Source: Jacaranda mimosifolia | Lineage: Eukaryota; Streptophyta; Magnoliopsida; Lamiales; Bignoniaceae | Length of the DNA: 64,000 nt | Reading direction: 5' to 3' | NCBI GenBank assembly: GCA_018894105.1 | Contig: CM032119.1 | Span: forward strand, 15,145,246-15,209,245 | Shown: positions 37,703-48,953 of the stretch, piece after piece | How positions within the stretch are numbered: position 1 is the first letter of the stretch | Layout: each line of letters begins with the position of its first letter | Notes under the pieces: model-generated | The model's input: the letters and a program-made list of their open reading frames with translations, nothing else | Databases searched by the model: none | What the model was told of the DNA's origin: nothing | Translations under genes and position numbers: made by a program

Positions 37703-38066
37703 TAGAAATGGCGGAGGAAGAACGAAGGAGTGAATACGCGGTTTATGTAGGATATGTTTTTTATATTAAATTTAAAAAATTTCATTTTTTATATAATAGT
37801 TTATTTTTAATTTAAATTTTAAATTTTAAACTTTAAACTTTGAATCTTCAATTTCAAATTTTAATCTTAAAGCTTATTTATCATGTATAATTTTTAAATT
37901 TATATTTTGATTATTGATTACCTTTTAGTGTCATGTTATATTTTATTTTTAAAATGAATTTTTTAATATGAATCATTTAATTTTTAGATATTTAAATAGC
38001 ACTAACATAAAAATATGCATATTTGTATACAAAATTATTTATGTATGAATAAGAAGTAAATGTTGA

Positions 38067-39540
38067 AATATAGATAAAAAATAAAAATTCAAAATATAAT
38101 AACAAATAAAAGTTTAATGATGAGCTTTATCTACTATTGAACATAAAAGTATAGAATTAATATAATGATTTATATAGAATTATAGTTGTTACATGAAGTA
38201 ACTTTTATATTTGAAATATTTTTCAAATTAAATTATTAATTATATTATATATATATAGTTTTATCTCAAAATATTTTATATATTTAAAAAATATTATTGT
38301 AAAAATTATTAAATTTTAAACATTTTGACAAATTGAGATCTTTTATATTAGTCAATTTATAATTATTCATTTCTCAAATTTCTAGCTCTTTAATAAAGAT
38401 TATGAAATATTATTAAATATATTTTGAATTTCAAATGAAAAATACTGGAGATAAGATACAATCATTTCAGTTAGAGATAATAACCAAGAACTAAAGAAAA
38501 TATTTTAATTGGATTAAAATATTCAAAATTATAAGAATTTGCCAGTTGGCCAAAATTATACAATTAGAATCAAAATTGTATAATTGTGGGTTCCACACGA
38601 TTGTGTTATATATAATAGTATAGATGTTAAACTATTGTTCAAAATTAATGTACTTAATAATAAATATCATAAAAGATTACTAGTGTAAAATAACAATTGA
38701 CATGATGCTATTTATCAATTATATAACTTATAAATTTATAAATATTATTATCTTAATTAATTTTGCTTATTCTTTTAACTCACAACACATAAATAATATT
38801 TTCATGATCAAATGCTTTCTAATATTATTATTACTTTTACTTTTTGTATTCATTAAATGCATAACATTTTTTATTATAATATAATATGAGTTACAAAACA
38901 TAATTACTAGTATAGAATTTGTATAAATTAGAATATAATTATTTTACAATAATTAATATTTAATTTATAATGATTAACGCATTTACTAAAATAATGAGAT
39001 AATATATCTTTCAATTAATCAGAATACATAAATATATATTGAAATTAAATTTATTAATTCATTACATGATAATTATATTTATAATAAAAAGTATATTATT
39101 TACATAAATATATTAATAGTCACATAATATATAAAAAATTCCGTATGTATGAATGAAAAAATAAACATTAAATGATAGATAAGAAAATAAAATATAATTT
39201 AGATATTTAATAATAATTAAAAGCTAAATAGTGGACTTTATCTATTATTGAAGAAAAAAAAAATACAAAGTTAATATAATGACTTTATCTATTTATAAAT
39301 TTTTAATGGTATGAATAACATTAAATTTACCATTGTATATATGTTACATTAAACTATTGATTCTAAATTAATGTATATAACAATAAATATCATAAAAGAT
39401 TACTAATGTAAAATAACATTTGACATGAATAATTTTGCTCATTCTTTTAATCCACAACAAATAAATAACATTATCATGATTAAATATTTTCTAATAATAT
39501 TACTACTTTTATTTTTTATATTAATTAAGTATAACATTAT
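38067..39540. repeat. Diverged internal duplication in CACTA element
   Basis: 38070-38180 resembles 39180-39300 (shared CTTTATCTA-TATTGAA and AATATAATGA). 38625-38870 resembles 39345-39540 (shared AATAAATATCATAAAAGATT, TTGACATGA and TTATTCTTTTAA). The offsets, about 1.1 kb and 0.72 kb, differ, so one copy has gained or lost DNA in between. The sequence is 80-90% AT with no gene. Confidence 0.55.
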
Positions 39541-39670
39541 TGATCAAAAACTTTTATTTTTTTATTTTTTCTATTTTGCGATGGAAAATCCATCCCAAAA
39601 CTTAGATTTTGCGACAAATTTCTTTATGTCGCAAATTTCTTTTGATTATTTTCTAAAATTGAAAATATTA

Positions 39671-39699
39671 GCGACGGATTCAAATTTTGAATCCGTCGC
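39671..39699. repeat. Perfect hairpin in CACTA subterminal region
   Basis: GCGACGGATTCAAA and its exact complement are separated by one base. It contains the element's repeated GCGACGGATT motif in both orientations, a probable transposase-binding pair. Confidence 0.75.
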
Positions 39700-39872
39700 A
39701 AATCTTCTCATTTGTGATGGAATTTTCTATTGCATATATTTTTTTATTATTTTCTTATGATGGGTTTTTTCCATCGTAAAAGGCCAAACTTAATTTGTTC
39801 AAAGATTGTTATTTTGCAATGGATTTTTTCCATTGTTAATTTCTATCGCAAAAAGCAGTTTTTTTAGTAGTG

Positions 39873-40078
39873 TTAGATTTAAATCTAAAACTTCAAGATT
39901 TGTTTGTACCACCCAGCTATGCATTTCAAGAGAATTCAAGGGCAGTCAAATAAGAAATTGGAGGCTAAAGTGGATGAGATTGGAAAGGCTGTTGACGTGC
40001 TTGTTGATCACATAAACACAGTTTTTGCATCCTTTGATATCAAGCTAGAAAGGCTTCTTCACAAAACCAGTAGGAACT
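39873..40078 (+). pseudogene. Third ORF of SIRE-like element, 3' part
   Basis: This resumes the ORF after the CACTA insertion. From about 39918 it reads MHFKRIQGQSNKKLEAKVDE and then a heptad-like stretch with KAVDVLVDH and FDIKLERLLHK, ending in a stop at 40078. The pattern predicts a C-terminal coiled coil, which suits the env-like ORF of SIRE elements. Confidence 0.6.
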
Positions 40079-40498
40079 AGAAAGTATTATCAAATTGAAA
40101 CAGAAAGTTAAAGCGCATCTATCTGCTTCTTAAGCCCCTTTTGATGATTAACAGGGAGAGTTCTGATAATTTGACGCTTCCTGGAATTTTTAGAATTTCT
40201 GATTGGGATGAAGAATTTACCTGCTTTGATTGATGAACATTTCTATGGGCTTGTAAACATTTTAAACTATTGAAAGCTTTATTGCTAGATATTTTATTTT
40301 AAATTTTGGGTATGTAATATGGACTGATGAATGAGCTTTATTTCTATATCTGTTATCTGCTGGTTTCTTGAGCATATAAATAAGGGGTGCTGCTCTTTAA
40401 GCACATCCAGACATTGGGATAACAAATAAACAATCAAGCAAATAAATAGGGGGATCTCAGGTGATATCCATCCTTCTCATTCAAAATTTGCCTTCACC
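40079..40498 (+). other. 3' untranslated region of SIRE-like element
   Basis: About 420 bp between the third ORF and the polypurine tract. No open frame or repeat is seen. Confidence 0.5.
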
Positions 40499-40512
40499 AA
40501 AAAGGGGAAGAT
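40499..40512 (+). other. Polypurine tract of SIRE-like element
   Basis: AAAAAGGGGAAGAT lies immediately before the 3' LTR start TGTTAATCCC. This is the family's usual motif. Confidence 0.85.
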
Positions 40513-41814
40513 TGTTAATCCCTTGATGATTTACCTAGTTTTATTTAAGACAAAATTACTTGTTTAATTATGTGTTTAAAGCATGCCATTTGAGACCAGA
40601 ATCTCTTTCCTTCATTATCTGTTGGGATCTATCTTTATATATGCTAGCGTTAACTTTCCTTATTTGAAAAGATCTCCTAAAGATTCTAGTTTCATCTATA
40701 TCTTCAGAAATTAGGAAAGAAGATCAATCTTTTTACATTATTAATTATGTCCGAAGATTATGCCTTCATTATGGCTTTAAGGGATTCTTGCCTTGTGGAA
40801 TTGTTTCCTTAATTGCATCTAACAGACACTTACCAAACTAGAACTTAGAGCCGTTGTAAATGCATATATAAATTAGAAAATATGCAGCATTCAAAATGTG
40901 AAAGCTGAATGGCGGGAAAAATAACTATTCAGTGCCATTTAGAAGTTGTATCATACTTTCGTACATCTTGTGTTTAATTGTGGCTTATTCCCTTCTTTTT
41001 ATTGTGTTTTCAAGGGATCTTGTGGTGAAGAAGGTCTAGAGCTGCTTGCTTTCAACAAACCATGGAGAGATGAGAATAAGGCCATTTATGTCACAAAGGA
41101 CATAGTAGTGAAGATGGACGGGAGCCATACCGACTCTTGAGAGATCCCGTGAAGAGAATAAATCAGGCGCTTGGTTGCTTTAGGGACTTTTAGGTGAAGA
41201 AACAAATAAAGCGGTGCTGTTGGAATCGTCTATGGCGTTTGGAGTTTCGATCTAGATAGAGAGTCTAAAGCTTGTTGTACGAAGCCGAGACAACTTGTGC
41301 ATCATTCCATAGAAGTTGCACAGGTTAGACTGATAGAAGTTCTCTTGGGCTCGTTCACAAAGCAACTGGTTTCATAGTATTTTAGAATCTGCCTTATCTC
41401 ATCTAAGGTTTTGATTTAACTCTTTGTTAAAGAGCTAGTTTTCACCCTACTAGGATGTCTCGATCCTTATCTTTTTATCCTGTCAAATTGCTATGCTTAT
41501 ACAATACAAACTCTATCACTTAATACTGATTTGATAGGTTCCAAATTCTAAGAAAATGCTTAGGTAGTGGAGTAGGCATTTGCCGAACCACAGTAAATTT
41601 TAGTGTTTATTTATTTGTTGTACTACTTTATTTATCACTGGTTTGATTGGTTGCTTAATTGGCTTTATAAATTTCAATCACTATCTAAAATTCTTTCTTG
41701 CAAAAGGCATAAAGTATTTTATAGGTTAAAATAACTTTTTGAATGATAAACTTCTACTAAATTAATATCTATTAGGCCTAATTTACCCCTCTCTTAAGCT
41801 TGTAATCACTCTCA
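40513..41814 (+). repeat. 3' LTR of SIRE-like element
   Basis: It starts TGTTAATCCCTTGATG and ends CACTCTCA. It is collinear with 29046-30309, with frequent substitutions and small indels. Confidence 0.88.
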
Positions 41815-41819
41815 CAACC
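41815..41819. repeat. Target-site duplication of SIRE-like element, right (CAACC)
   Basis: Exact repeat of 29041-29045. It also starts an inverted copy of host sequence at 29013-29024. Confidence 0.85.
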
Positions 41820-42289
41820 TAATACCATGCGTACGTTATGGGATATAAGTCCAATATTAATTTATCGACCTGGTATGAAAAGTCCTCATCATGTATGAGA
41901 CATCCCACCTAAATGGTGGGATGTTCTTATCCAACTTCTTTTTCTATTTAGTTATAAAAGTAATATGTCCAAATTATCCCCCACAACTATAAGACAAATT
42001 ACATCAAGTACCCTTATTTAAATTATTAATTTGGTTAGCAAAATATAAAAATAAAATTAGTTTATGTAAATATAATAAAAATGCATATAACTATATCTTG
42101 GAGTTTGAAGTAAAATAAAATTCAATAAAACTATTTGAAATCATGGACTAATGACATTTACTTCAATAAACTCAACATCTTGTTTTATTTAAATGATCAA
42201 TTTGGTTGGCAAGTAGAAAGGTACAAAATACACTTCAATATCCTTCCTCTTCTCTCTTTCTTCTAATATTCTCTCAACCTCACTTTGTT

Positions 42290-42690
42290 CTTATATATTT
42301 TTCAACATATATAGCCTAATTTTGTATTTCATAAATTAATTTGCACTAATAAATGATTAAAGCATCAATATCTACATTCTTAAATAAAATATCAAGTCAT
42401 ATTCTTGAATGAAAATGCCACCACTTTGTATTCTTCAAGTAGAATGTCATCATATATATTCTTTAATTAAAATGGCACTGCTTCTATATTCTTAAATAAA
42501 GAGCATCACCACGTTTCGCATTCTTGAATTAAAATGTCTCCTCTTCATATTTTTCTTTGTAATTTATAAAATTTATAAAATAATAATCATAATTCATGAT
42601 TAAAATTCACTATTAATATATTTTAACACTCTATTGAATTAATTATTTTAATGAAAAATTATTATTAATTTATAGTTATTACATTTTTCG
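42290..42690. repeat. Direct repeat copy 1, containing ~30-bp tandem units
   Basis: It shares ATATAGCCTAATTTTGTA, ACATTCTTAAATAAAATA and a CATAATTCATGATTAA stretch with 43460-43790, at offsets of 1161 bp at the left and about 1061 bp at the right. Within it, 42374-42550 holds six units of 28-32 bp of the form ATTCTTGAATTAAAATGCCA. The second copy has only about three. Confidence 0.6.
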
Positions 42691-43459
42691 TCACACCCCA
42701 GCTCATGAGTGGATCCCAAAAGCAAGGTGCAATTTAGATTAAACTCAAAGGAAAGTTATAAAATTTTGTTGAATGTAAAGTCTATAAAATCCCACTGAAC
42801 AAAATAAACTAATTCCTATACACAAATTTAAATCTATAAAACATGATAATTTTCTATACACAAATCAAAAGTAATGGAAAACTTCAATAACTAAATATTA
42901 ACTTTTTGATTCCTTTGACATTGCAATTTCCGTCCACATCCAAAAAATCAACAAAGAGGTGAGCTTGGAAGCCCAACAAGTACGTTAAGTATGTCTAAAG
43001 TAGAAAATAATTAATACTTCAAAAAATAATAATTTGAATAACTTGTAGCAAATATTTTCATGTGATATAACAACAACAGTTGGTGGAAAACGGATAAACC
43101 ACCATAACAAAGCTTATGAAATTTCAAAACTAGTTTCAAGTGGGTGTATCATATAGTTATCATATCACACAGTGAAAATAATATTGTCAATATGATTTAG
43201 CAAAGTATATAATACATATACTTAGAATCATACTTATACTAAGTTGAAATATAGTACTTATACTAAGGATAATAATAGTTGTACGTATACTAAATATTAT
43301 GCATTACTAAAGATTATATTTAACCTTAACCAGCAATAAAGTTCTCAGCAAAGGTAGGAGACACCTTATATAAACTTTGTTATCCTTCCATCATATATTC
43401 TCTCAACTTGAAACTCATTATCTTGAAACATGGTAAACAAAAGCAAATATAATACAATT

Positions 43460-43729
43460 TTTTTCCTAATATATAGCCTAATTTTGTAACTCATGGATTA
43501 ATTTCCTTTAAAGCATGATTGAAACACCAATACTCTACATTCTTAAATAAAATACTCTATTTCATAATCTTGAATTAAAATGCCACTACTTTACATTCTT
43601 CAATTAATATGTCATATCTCCATATTTTTCTTTGCAATCTATAAAGTAATGACCATAATTCATGATTAAGATCCACAAATTCCTATATTTAGCACTTTAT
43701 TGAATTAATTAAAATTTTAATAAAAAAAA

Positions 43730-43786
<57 letters not shown>

Positions 43787-43790
43787 TTTT
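43460..43790. repeat. Direct repeat copy 2
   Basis: Counterpart of 42290-42690 with fewer ~30-bp units. It ends in microsatellites. Confidence 0.55.
43730..43789. repeat. (ATT)n and (TTTA)n compound microsatellite
   Basis: About ten ATT units pass directly into about seven TTTA units. Confidence 0.9.
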
Positions 43791-44096
43791 ATAATTATTA
43801 TATTTAATAAAGTAACACTTGGAAATATATTAGGAAAGTGTTTCTTTAATAACTTTTAGAGTGATTATATAAGGAATTTCTTGTCTTAGGTTTGGGTATA
43901 TCAAATTCAAGGATTATCTTGTACTAATGAGAATTTTCTTATAATGAAAGAAAGAGAACTTCTATGATGTGTAGGTAGATTTTGCCGATCCATGTAAATC
44001 GTTGTATTTCTGTTTGTCACATGTTATTTTTATATGTCATATATTATTTAGTTATTAAATTTGTTGGTTTTATTCGTGGATTTCTAATAAATCAAA

Positions 44097-44609
44097 GGGA
44101 TAAAGATACTTTGCCATTCGAATAATATGTTTTTACATTTTGCTAAGTAAACTTTTTTTTTTGTGACTCCTTAATATCCAAATTATACTTTTTCTTTCAC
44201 CTATGACCCAATTTTGATAAAATATTTCATGGTATTCTATTATAGTAGTGGCAAGTCTTTTTTAAGGGTACTTTTCATCACTTCAATAAAAGATCACCTT
44301 ACTTGGTTTGAATTATTACGTGATATGTACCTGAAAGTACATTGAAAAAATTTTCTTGCATTTTTCCAATTTAATTAAACTATACTAATGTAATGACTAT
44401 TATGCCCAAAATTAAAAGATTTAAATATAATATCTAAAAAAGAGGCTCCTGCCATTATGAAATTTTTCCATGATATTACAATGAAATTTGTTCATATATG
44501 GTAAGGTGGAAAAAAAATGTATAGTTTAAATGGTAAAATATCACAAAAAAGCTTAGTTAGCAAAATGTAAAAACGTGCATAATTCGGATGGCGAAACTGT
44601 TTTTCTCCC
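44097..44609. mobile_element. Mutator-like miniature element, 513 bp
   Basis: Inverted repeats of roughly 90-100 bp form both ends (left GGGATAAAGATACTTTGCCA; right end complement GGGAGAAAAACAGTTTCGCC). They share GTTTTTACATTTTGCTAA. The flanks are TAAATCAAA (44088-44096) and TACATCAAA (44610-44618), a 9-bp target duplication with one mismatch. Long inverted repeats plus a 9-bp duplication define Mutator-like elements. No transposase is present. Confidence 0.82.
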
Positions 44610-45197
44610 TACATCAAACTTCATATTTAAATTGCAGCGCAAGAGATGCTCAATAAAGATTGACTCTTGCTCTACTTTGCTGAAAATAGCTCATAAATTT
44701 ATCTAACAAATTTAAATTGTCAGAGTTTTGGATCCTATACATTCATCCCAATGATCATAAAAAGCTATCATTATTATCATAACAAGAGAACTATCATTAT
44801 TCTAACCAAAATAAATAATTATTAGCGTAAAATAAGATAAGACAATTTTAATTTGGCAATTTCACTGACGTCGTTGAAGCCAAACTTTGGCCTTTCCTCA
44901 TCTTTTTACCATTTTATTCCTTACAACTCTAAAAAATTTCCCCACTTCTTTTCTTACTATCGCCCCTTAAATTTTAACAACTTTTAACAATCTATATTTT
45001 CCGTAATATTAGATCATAGTTGTTAGCTTAGTTTTGGCTTAACTAAATTAGTTAACAAATAGCTAAGTTAGTTAGACAGCTTAAGAATTAGTTATAACTA
45101 TCTTTTAACTGGTTAGGAGATATTCTTCTTTGGTGCCTTTTTTGTTTACTCAGCTGAAATGTATATATATACTCATCTTTGTTGTCTATGTACATTT
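44610..45197. other. Background DNA before copia B
   Basis: No gene. 45010-45197 has TTAGTTAG-rich sequence, then TATATATATACTCATC and a T-rich end, like the promoter part of some copia LTRs. It could be a truncated LTR remnant, but no partner or duplication is visible. Confidence 0.4.
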
Positions 45198-46982
45198 TGT
45201 TGGAATAGTGCCCCGCAAGCAAATTAGATTAGCGTGTTATACTACTCTAATTATGATACAATCTTGATTGAATGCTATTATTAATAAATGGTTGTCTTCA
45301 TCTTTTGTTTTTTATACTTCACTTGCATTTGGTTGAAGCCCTTAAATCATGCAAGACTATGGGACTTGATCATGCATATGATGGTGATCATGAAACAAGT
45401 CTCTATGATCATGATTTTAAAGTATTCTACATTATAGAATCTTACGAGACAGGGCATATAAGATTTAGATAGATTTGTACTAACGATGCATATTCTAAGG
45501 GTTTGGATATTGCTCTATTTCATGGGCAATCTATATGAGACATGGATGCATGCTAGTGGGTGTTTGTTAGAGAACAAGTTCACTAAAGGCCTGCCAAGAG
45601 AATCCACTAGATAGTTGTAGTGGCACGTCGGTAGTGGCAAGTTCTCAAACTTACGATAGTACATATAATTAATCCTTAGACCTCAGGATCTATAGTAACC
45701 ATGTGTTAGGTCCTTATGCTTTGACTTTCCTCGACCACGTAGCGGGTCATATGTGGTCGAGAATAGGCATAAGCTGCTTAAGCATGGAGGTTTGCGAGAT
45801 CTAAGAAGGGATCTATTTTCTTCTTGTTGTGAAGAAAGAGTGCATCTCCTATGTATTCTATAATGATCGATTCCAAAAAATTCTTGCGCAAGGTAGTGTG
45901 ACCATTTGGAAAAGGCGTTTTCCAAAGTTGAGGTCATAAAGGAGAATCGAACATTGGATATAGAGATATAGCTATTGAGGCCTTTAGGAAGCCAACAAAT
46001 ATATTACCTTAGGCCTCTTTTGGGAGATAGGAAACGGAAGAACCATATTTGCATGGTAAATGTAAGCTATAATGGTTCATCATGATATAATATATTCACC
46101 CAATTAGTTGAGCTCCATGGGCATGTTACTAGACATCGACCATAGATATTGGGTACTCTTCAATTAATAGAAATTAATTGAAAGATTTATTAGTTGAAAA
46201 AAGTTTAAACTAATGTGAATATTTCAATATTCAAAATATTACAATGAGTTGTGAGCCCATGTCCAATGAATATATGAACATAATGGGTCACACACAAAGA
46301 CATAAGGAAACATTTATGTGATAGGAGGAATTTTCTAAGGAGTCAGAAAATTCATGCTAGGCATTTTTGGAGAGGAATAGTTAACTTATTCAACTGGTCA
46401 TTTTGGATTGATTAATTTAAATGTTAAATTAAGCTAATTAAATTAAGATGTTAATTTAATTGGTGCCATGTGACAATTGACTAGTCAACTTAAGGAGTTA
46501 AGTTAACGTTAATTAACTTAAAGAGTTACGTTGAATTAATTAAATTAAAGAATTAATTAATTAAATTGAGAATATAAGTTTTGGAGGGAAGTCAAATGTA
46601 AGAATCCATTTGAATTATGCAAGTTGGCACTTTATTTCATGAGATGAAATGTAAATCCATTTGGACGATCTAGAGGCTGATTTTTTCAATGATTTTTTGT
46701 CACAACCTTGTTGTTCCAAAGATGAACTAGTGTGCTAATTGTTCCAGTTTTTGGAGCTTTGGAAGGGGAGCAATTTAATCAAACTATTGGTGCTTGTAGA
46801 TCATCCTTTAGAAGAGTCCTCGGAGTGATCTTGTCAAATCCTTTGTTTTCATTCACAAAGGCAAATTTTCTATCTTATAATCCTCATTATGCATGATTAT
46901 GGTCCTTGGGAAGGAGATGATTTCTTTTATTTGTGCCTACTTTTGTTTTAGTATTTAGATCCAAATCCATCTCTATCTTTCA
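45198..46982 (+). repeat. 5' LTR of copia B
   Basis: It starts TGTTGGAATAGTGCCC and ends CTCTATCTTTCA. It is collinear with the copia A LTRs but shorter (1785 bp). The stretch that carries the TATA box in copia A appears to be missing near 46620-46690. Confidence 0.83.
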
Positions 46983-46984
46983 AG

Positions 46985-46997
46985 TGGTATCGGTGCC
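46985..46997 (+). other. Primer binding site of copia B
   Basis: TGGTATCGGTGCC lies two bases after the LTR. It has two changes from the initiator-Met complement found in copia A. Confidence 0.75.
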
Positions 46998-48953
46998 ATT
47001 TTCATGCCTAAATTAGGATTTTAGTGAATTGATTCATATGATAGATTGATTCTAGATCTCATAACACTGGATTCAATTGATGAATTTAAGTGTGTGGATG
47101 ATTTTGTATGTGGCTCTTTATGTGTTGAATTGAAATATGTCAATATGTGTTTAAGTATTATTTCATATGTTGGCATGATTTTGATTGAAATCTTGTGATG
47201 TTAAATGATGATTTAGCATTAGATGATGGTACATGATGATATTAGCATGTTAATTATACCTTTAATGTGTTTTAGCTATTTTTTGATTCAATTGGATTGG
47301 AGTTAATTGGAGATATTTAGAGAATGTTGATTCTCACTTAGATTTGATTTTTAAAGCATGTTTTAGCACTTTAATTTCCAGTTTTTAAAGATTTTCAAAT
47401 TTTCAAATTTGTCAAAATATATGTGGAATGATGATATGGAGGTGTCCATGTGTTTAGAAATGGCAAACACTTAAAAAAAAAGCACAAAGTAGTGTTAAAA
47501 GCAATCAGCCAGCAAGGTAGCTGCTAAGCTGCCCAACCCTTAGTACACAGCGGGCACGCTTTGTGTAAACCTGCCACGCACCTGGGCTGGCAACCAGGTG
47601 AAACTTGGTGAGAGCCTAACTAGGCACTAGTTTTGATATATTTTTAAGTTTTGGCCTATCTAATCTTCATTGATCCATATAATTTTGGTACACAAAAGTT
47701 GTGCAAGTGATTTAATCTTCAATTAGATGCAAAGATGAGATGCATAAAGAGTTTTGCTTATTTTTGTCTATTAGTTAATTATTTTTGAAATAAGCATTTA
47801 ATTGGTGGAATTGAATGTTAATTCCTTTTTATTGTTTATTTAATTGTTGAATGGATGATGAATGAATGGGGATGAACATGAGCCTTTAAACTGGCTTTAT
47901 TTGTTTCAAAGTTGTTTGAAAAGGGTTGTATTAAATTGGGGCTTCCATACCTCTCGATTTTTTACCTTGTAAATGTTATAAGAGTAAAACTCCAGGGTTG
48001 AGGATTTCTTTTCTCTTGTAAATGTTGCAAAGAACAAAGGAGGCCAAGAGGATCAATGAGTTTTGAAGGCCCATGAATGTCTAGGATACATTTATGTAAT
48101 AGATATGATTTAATCAACCCATTTAAAATCAACTAAGTAGTGCTCCTATGTCTCTAAGTGCACTGCTTAGTTAAAGTTTATGGTCATCCCACTCTAGGAA
48201 CATGCTATGTGCATTTACTTATTTGTACTTTTCTTTATCCTATTGAAATATGAGATGTATGGTTAGAATATAGAGAACGTAAATAAGAGAAAATAATATC
48301 GATGAGACCTTTCAAAGCAAGAAAAACCCTCAAATTAGGGGAGTCTTAAGTTTTCCAAAATATAAAGTTAAAACTGGATACAAATTAAAAGGAGTTTTAA
48401 TGAATCCAAGCCTTCTACCAATGGGAGGTGACATGATATGCTACCCTAATTTAGTATTGGCTCACGAGTCATTGGACACTTTATTAGAGGAAAACTATGC
48501 TCACTTCTTGGTTTACAACGCACTTTGATTTAAAACTCACTATAGCATTATCTCACGAGTTGTGGAATGGCATAGTGGAGTTTATAATTAAAGCTTGATT
48601 GTTAGGTATGACTTAACACCTAGTATTGTAGATGTCACACGAATCGTAGGTCTTCATGAAAAGTAAGGCCAAACAAATAAATGGTTGCATGGAGATGCAT
48701 ATAGCAAAAGTTGTTTACCTTACGATTGTTTGTAGATGTCTCTCATGAGTCATGGGTCCACAAATGATGCCTTTTGGACCTTGATTCTCACTAGAAAATA
48801 TGATTTTTCAAAATTCCTTTAGGGGGTAAGGAATTTGATAAAATAGTAGGAAAAAAACATGCTCGAAAGTCCATAAACTTGTTTTATAATATCAAATTCA
48901 ATAACATGCTTATATTGTCTTTTTTGCCTTTGTAACTTTGAGAAATCTCGAAC
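46998..48953 (+). other. Untranslated leader of copia B (~1.95 kb)
   Basis: It matches the copia A leader in length and content, including a GC-richer patch (47510-47610). A motif like TCTCACGAGTCAT recurs at 48461, 48551, 48635 and 48741, spaced 85-105 bp. No long frame is open. Confidence 0.65.

Larger units (their letters stand above)
36341..39872. mobile_element. Non-autonomous CACTA element, 3.53 kb
   Basis: Termini CACTACTAAAAAAAATGC and GCAGTTTTTTTAGTAGTG are inverted repeats of about 15-18 bp, flanked by TTA on both sides. Subterminal regions hold many GCGATGGATT/GCGACGGATT motifs in both orientations, the arrangement of subterminal transposase sites in CACTA elements. The longest frame (37633-37815) is a translated GGA microsatellite, so no transposase is encoded. 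It must have moved using a transposase from elsewhere. Confidence 0.85.
29046..41814 (+). mobile_element. SIRE/Maximus-like Ty1/copia element, split by a CACTA element
   Basis: LTRs of 1264 and 1302 bp enclose a primer site, gag, pol in copia order, an additional 3' ORF and a polypurine tract. Without the nested CACTA DNA it is about 9.2 kb. The AAAAAGGGGAAGAT polypurine tract, the gag and pol sequence style and the extra ORF after pol all fit the SIRE (Maximus) lineage. It is heavily decayed in every frame. An exact CAACC duplication bounds it. Confidence 0.88.
41820..44096. other. Background DNA with diverged direct repeats, no gene
   Basis: AT-rich and without open frames. A short hairpin (10-bp arms, CATCCCACC/GGTGGGATG) lies at 41900-41924. 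The segment 42690-43380 starts near TCACACCCCAGCTC and contains GCTTGGAAGCCCAAC, a composition like decayed gypsy LTR DNA, but no boundaries can be set. Confidence 0.5.

Noticed and set aside
37633..37815. Glycine-rich 60-residue ORF in the CACTA element
   Set aside because: It is a translation of the (GGA)n microsatellite.
41900..41924. Short hairpin CATCCCACC/GGTGGGATG considered as a terminator or small-RNA precursor
   Set aside because: The stem is only about 10 bp in plant intergenic DNA, with no associated gene.
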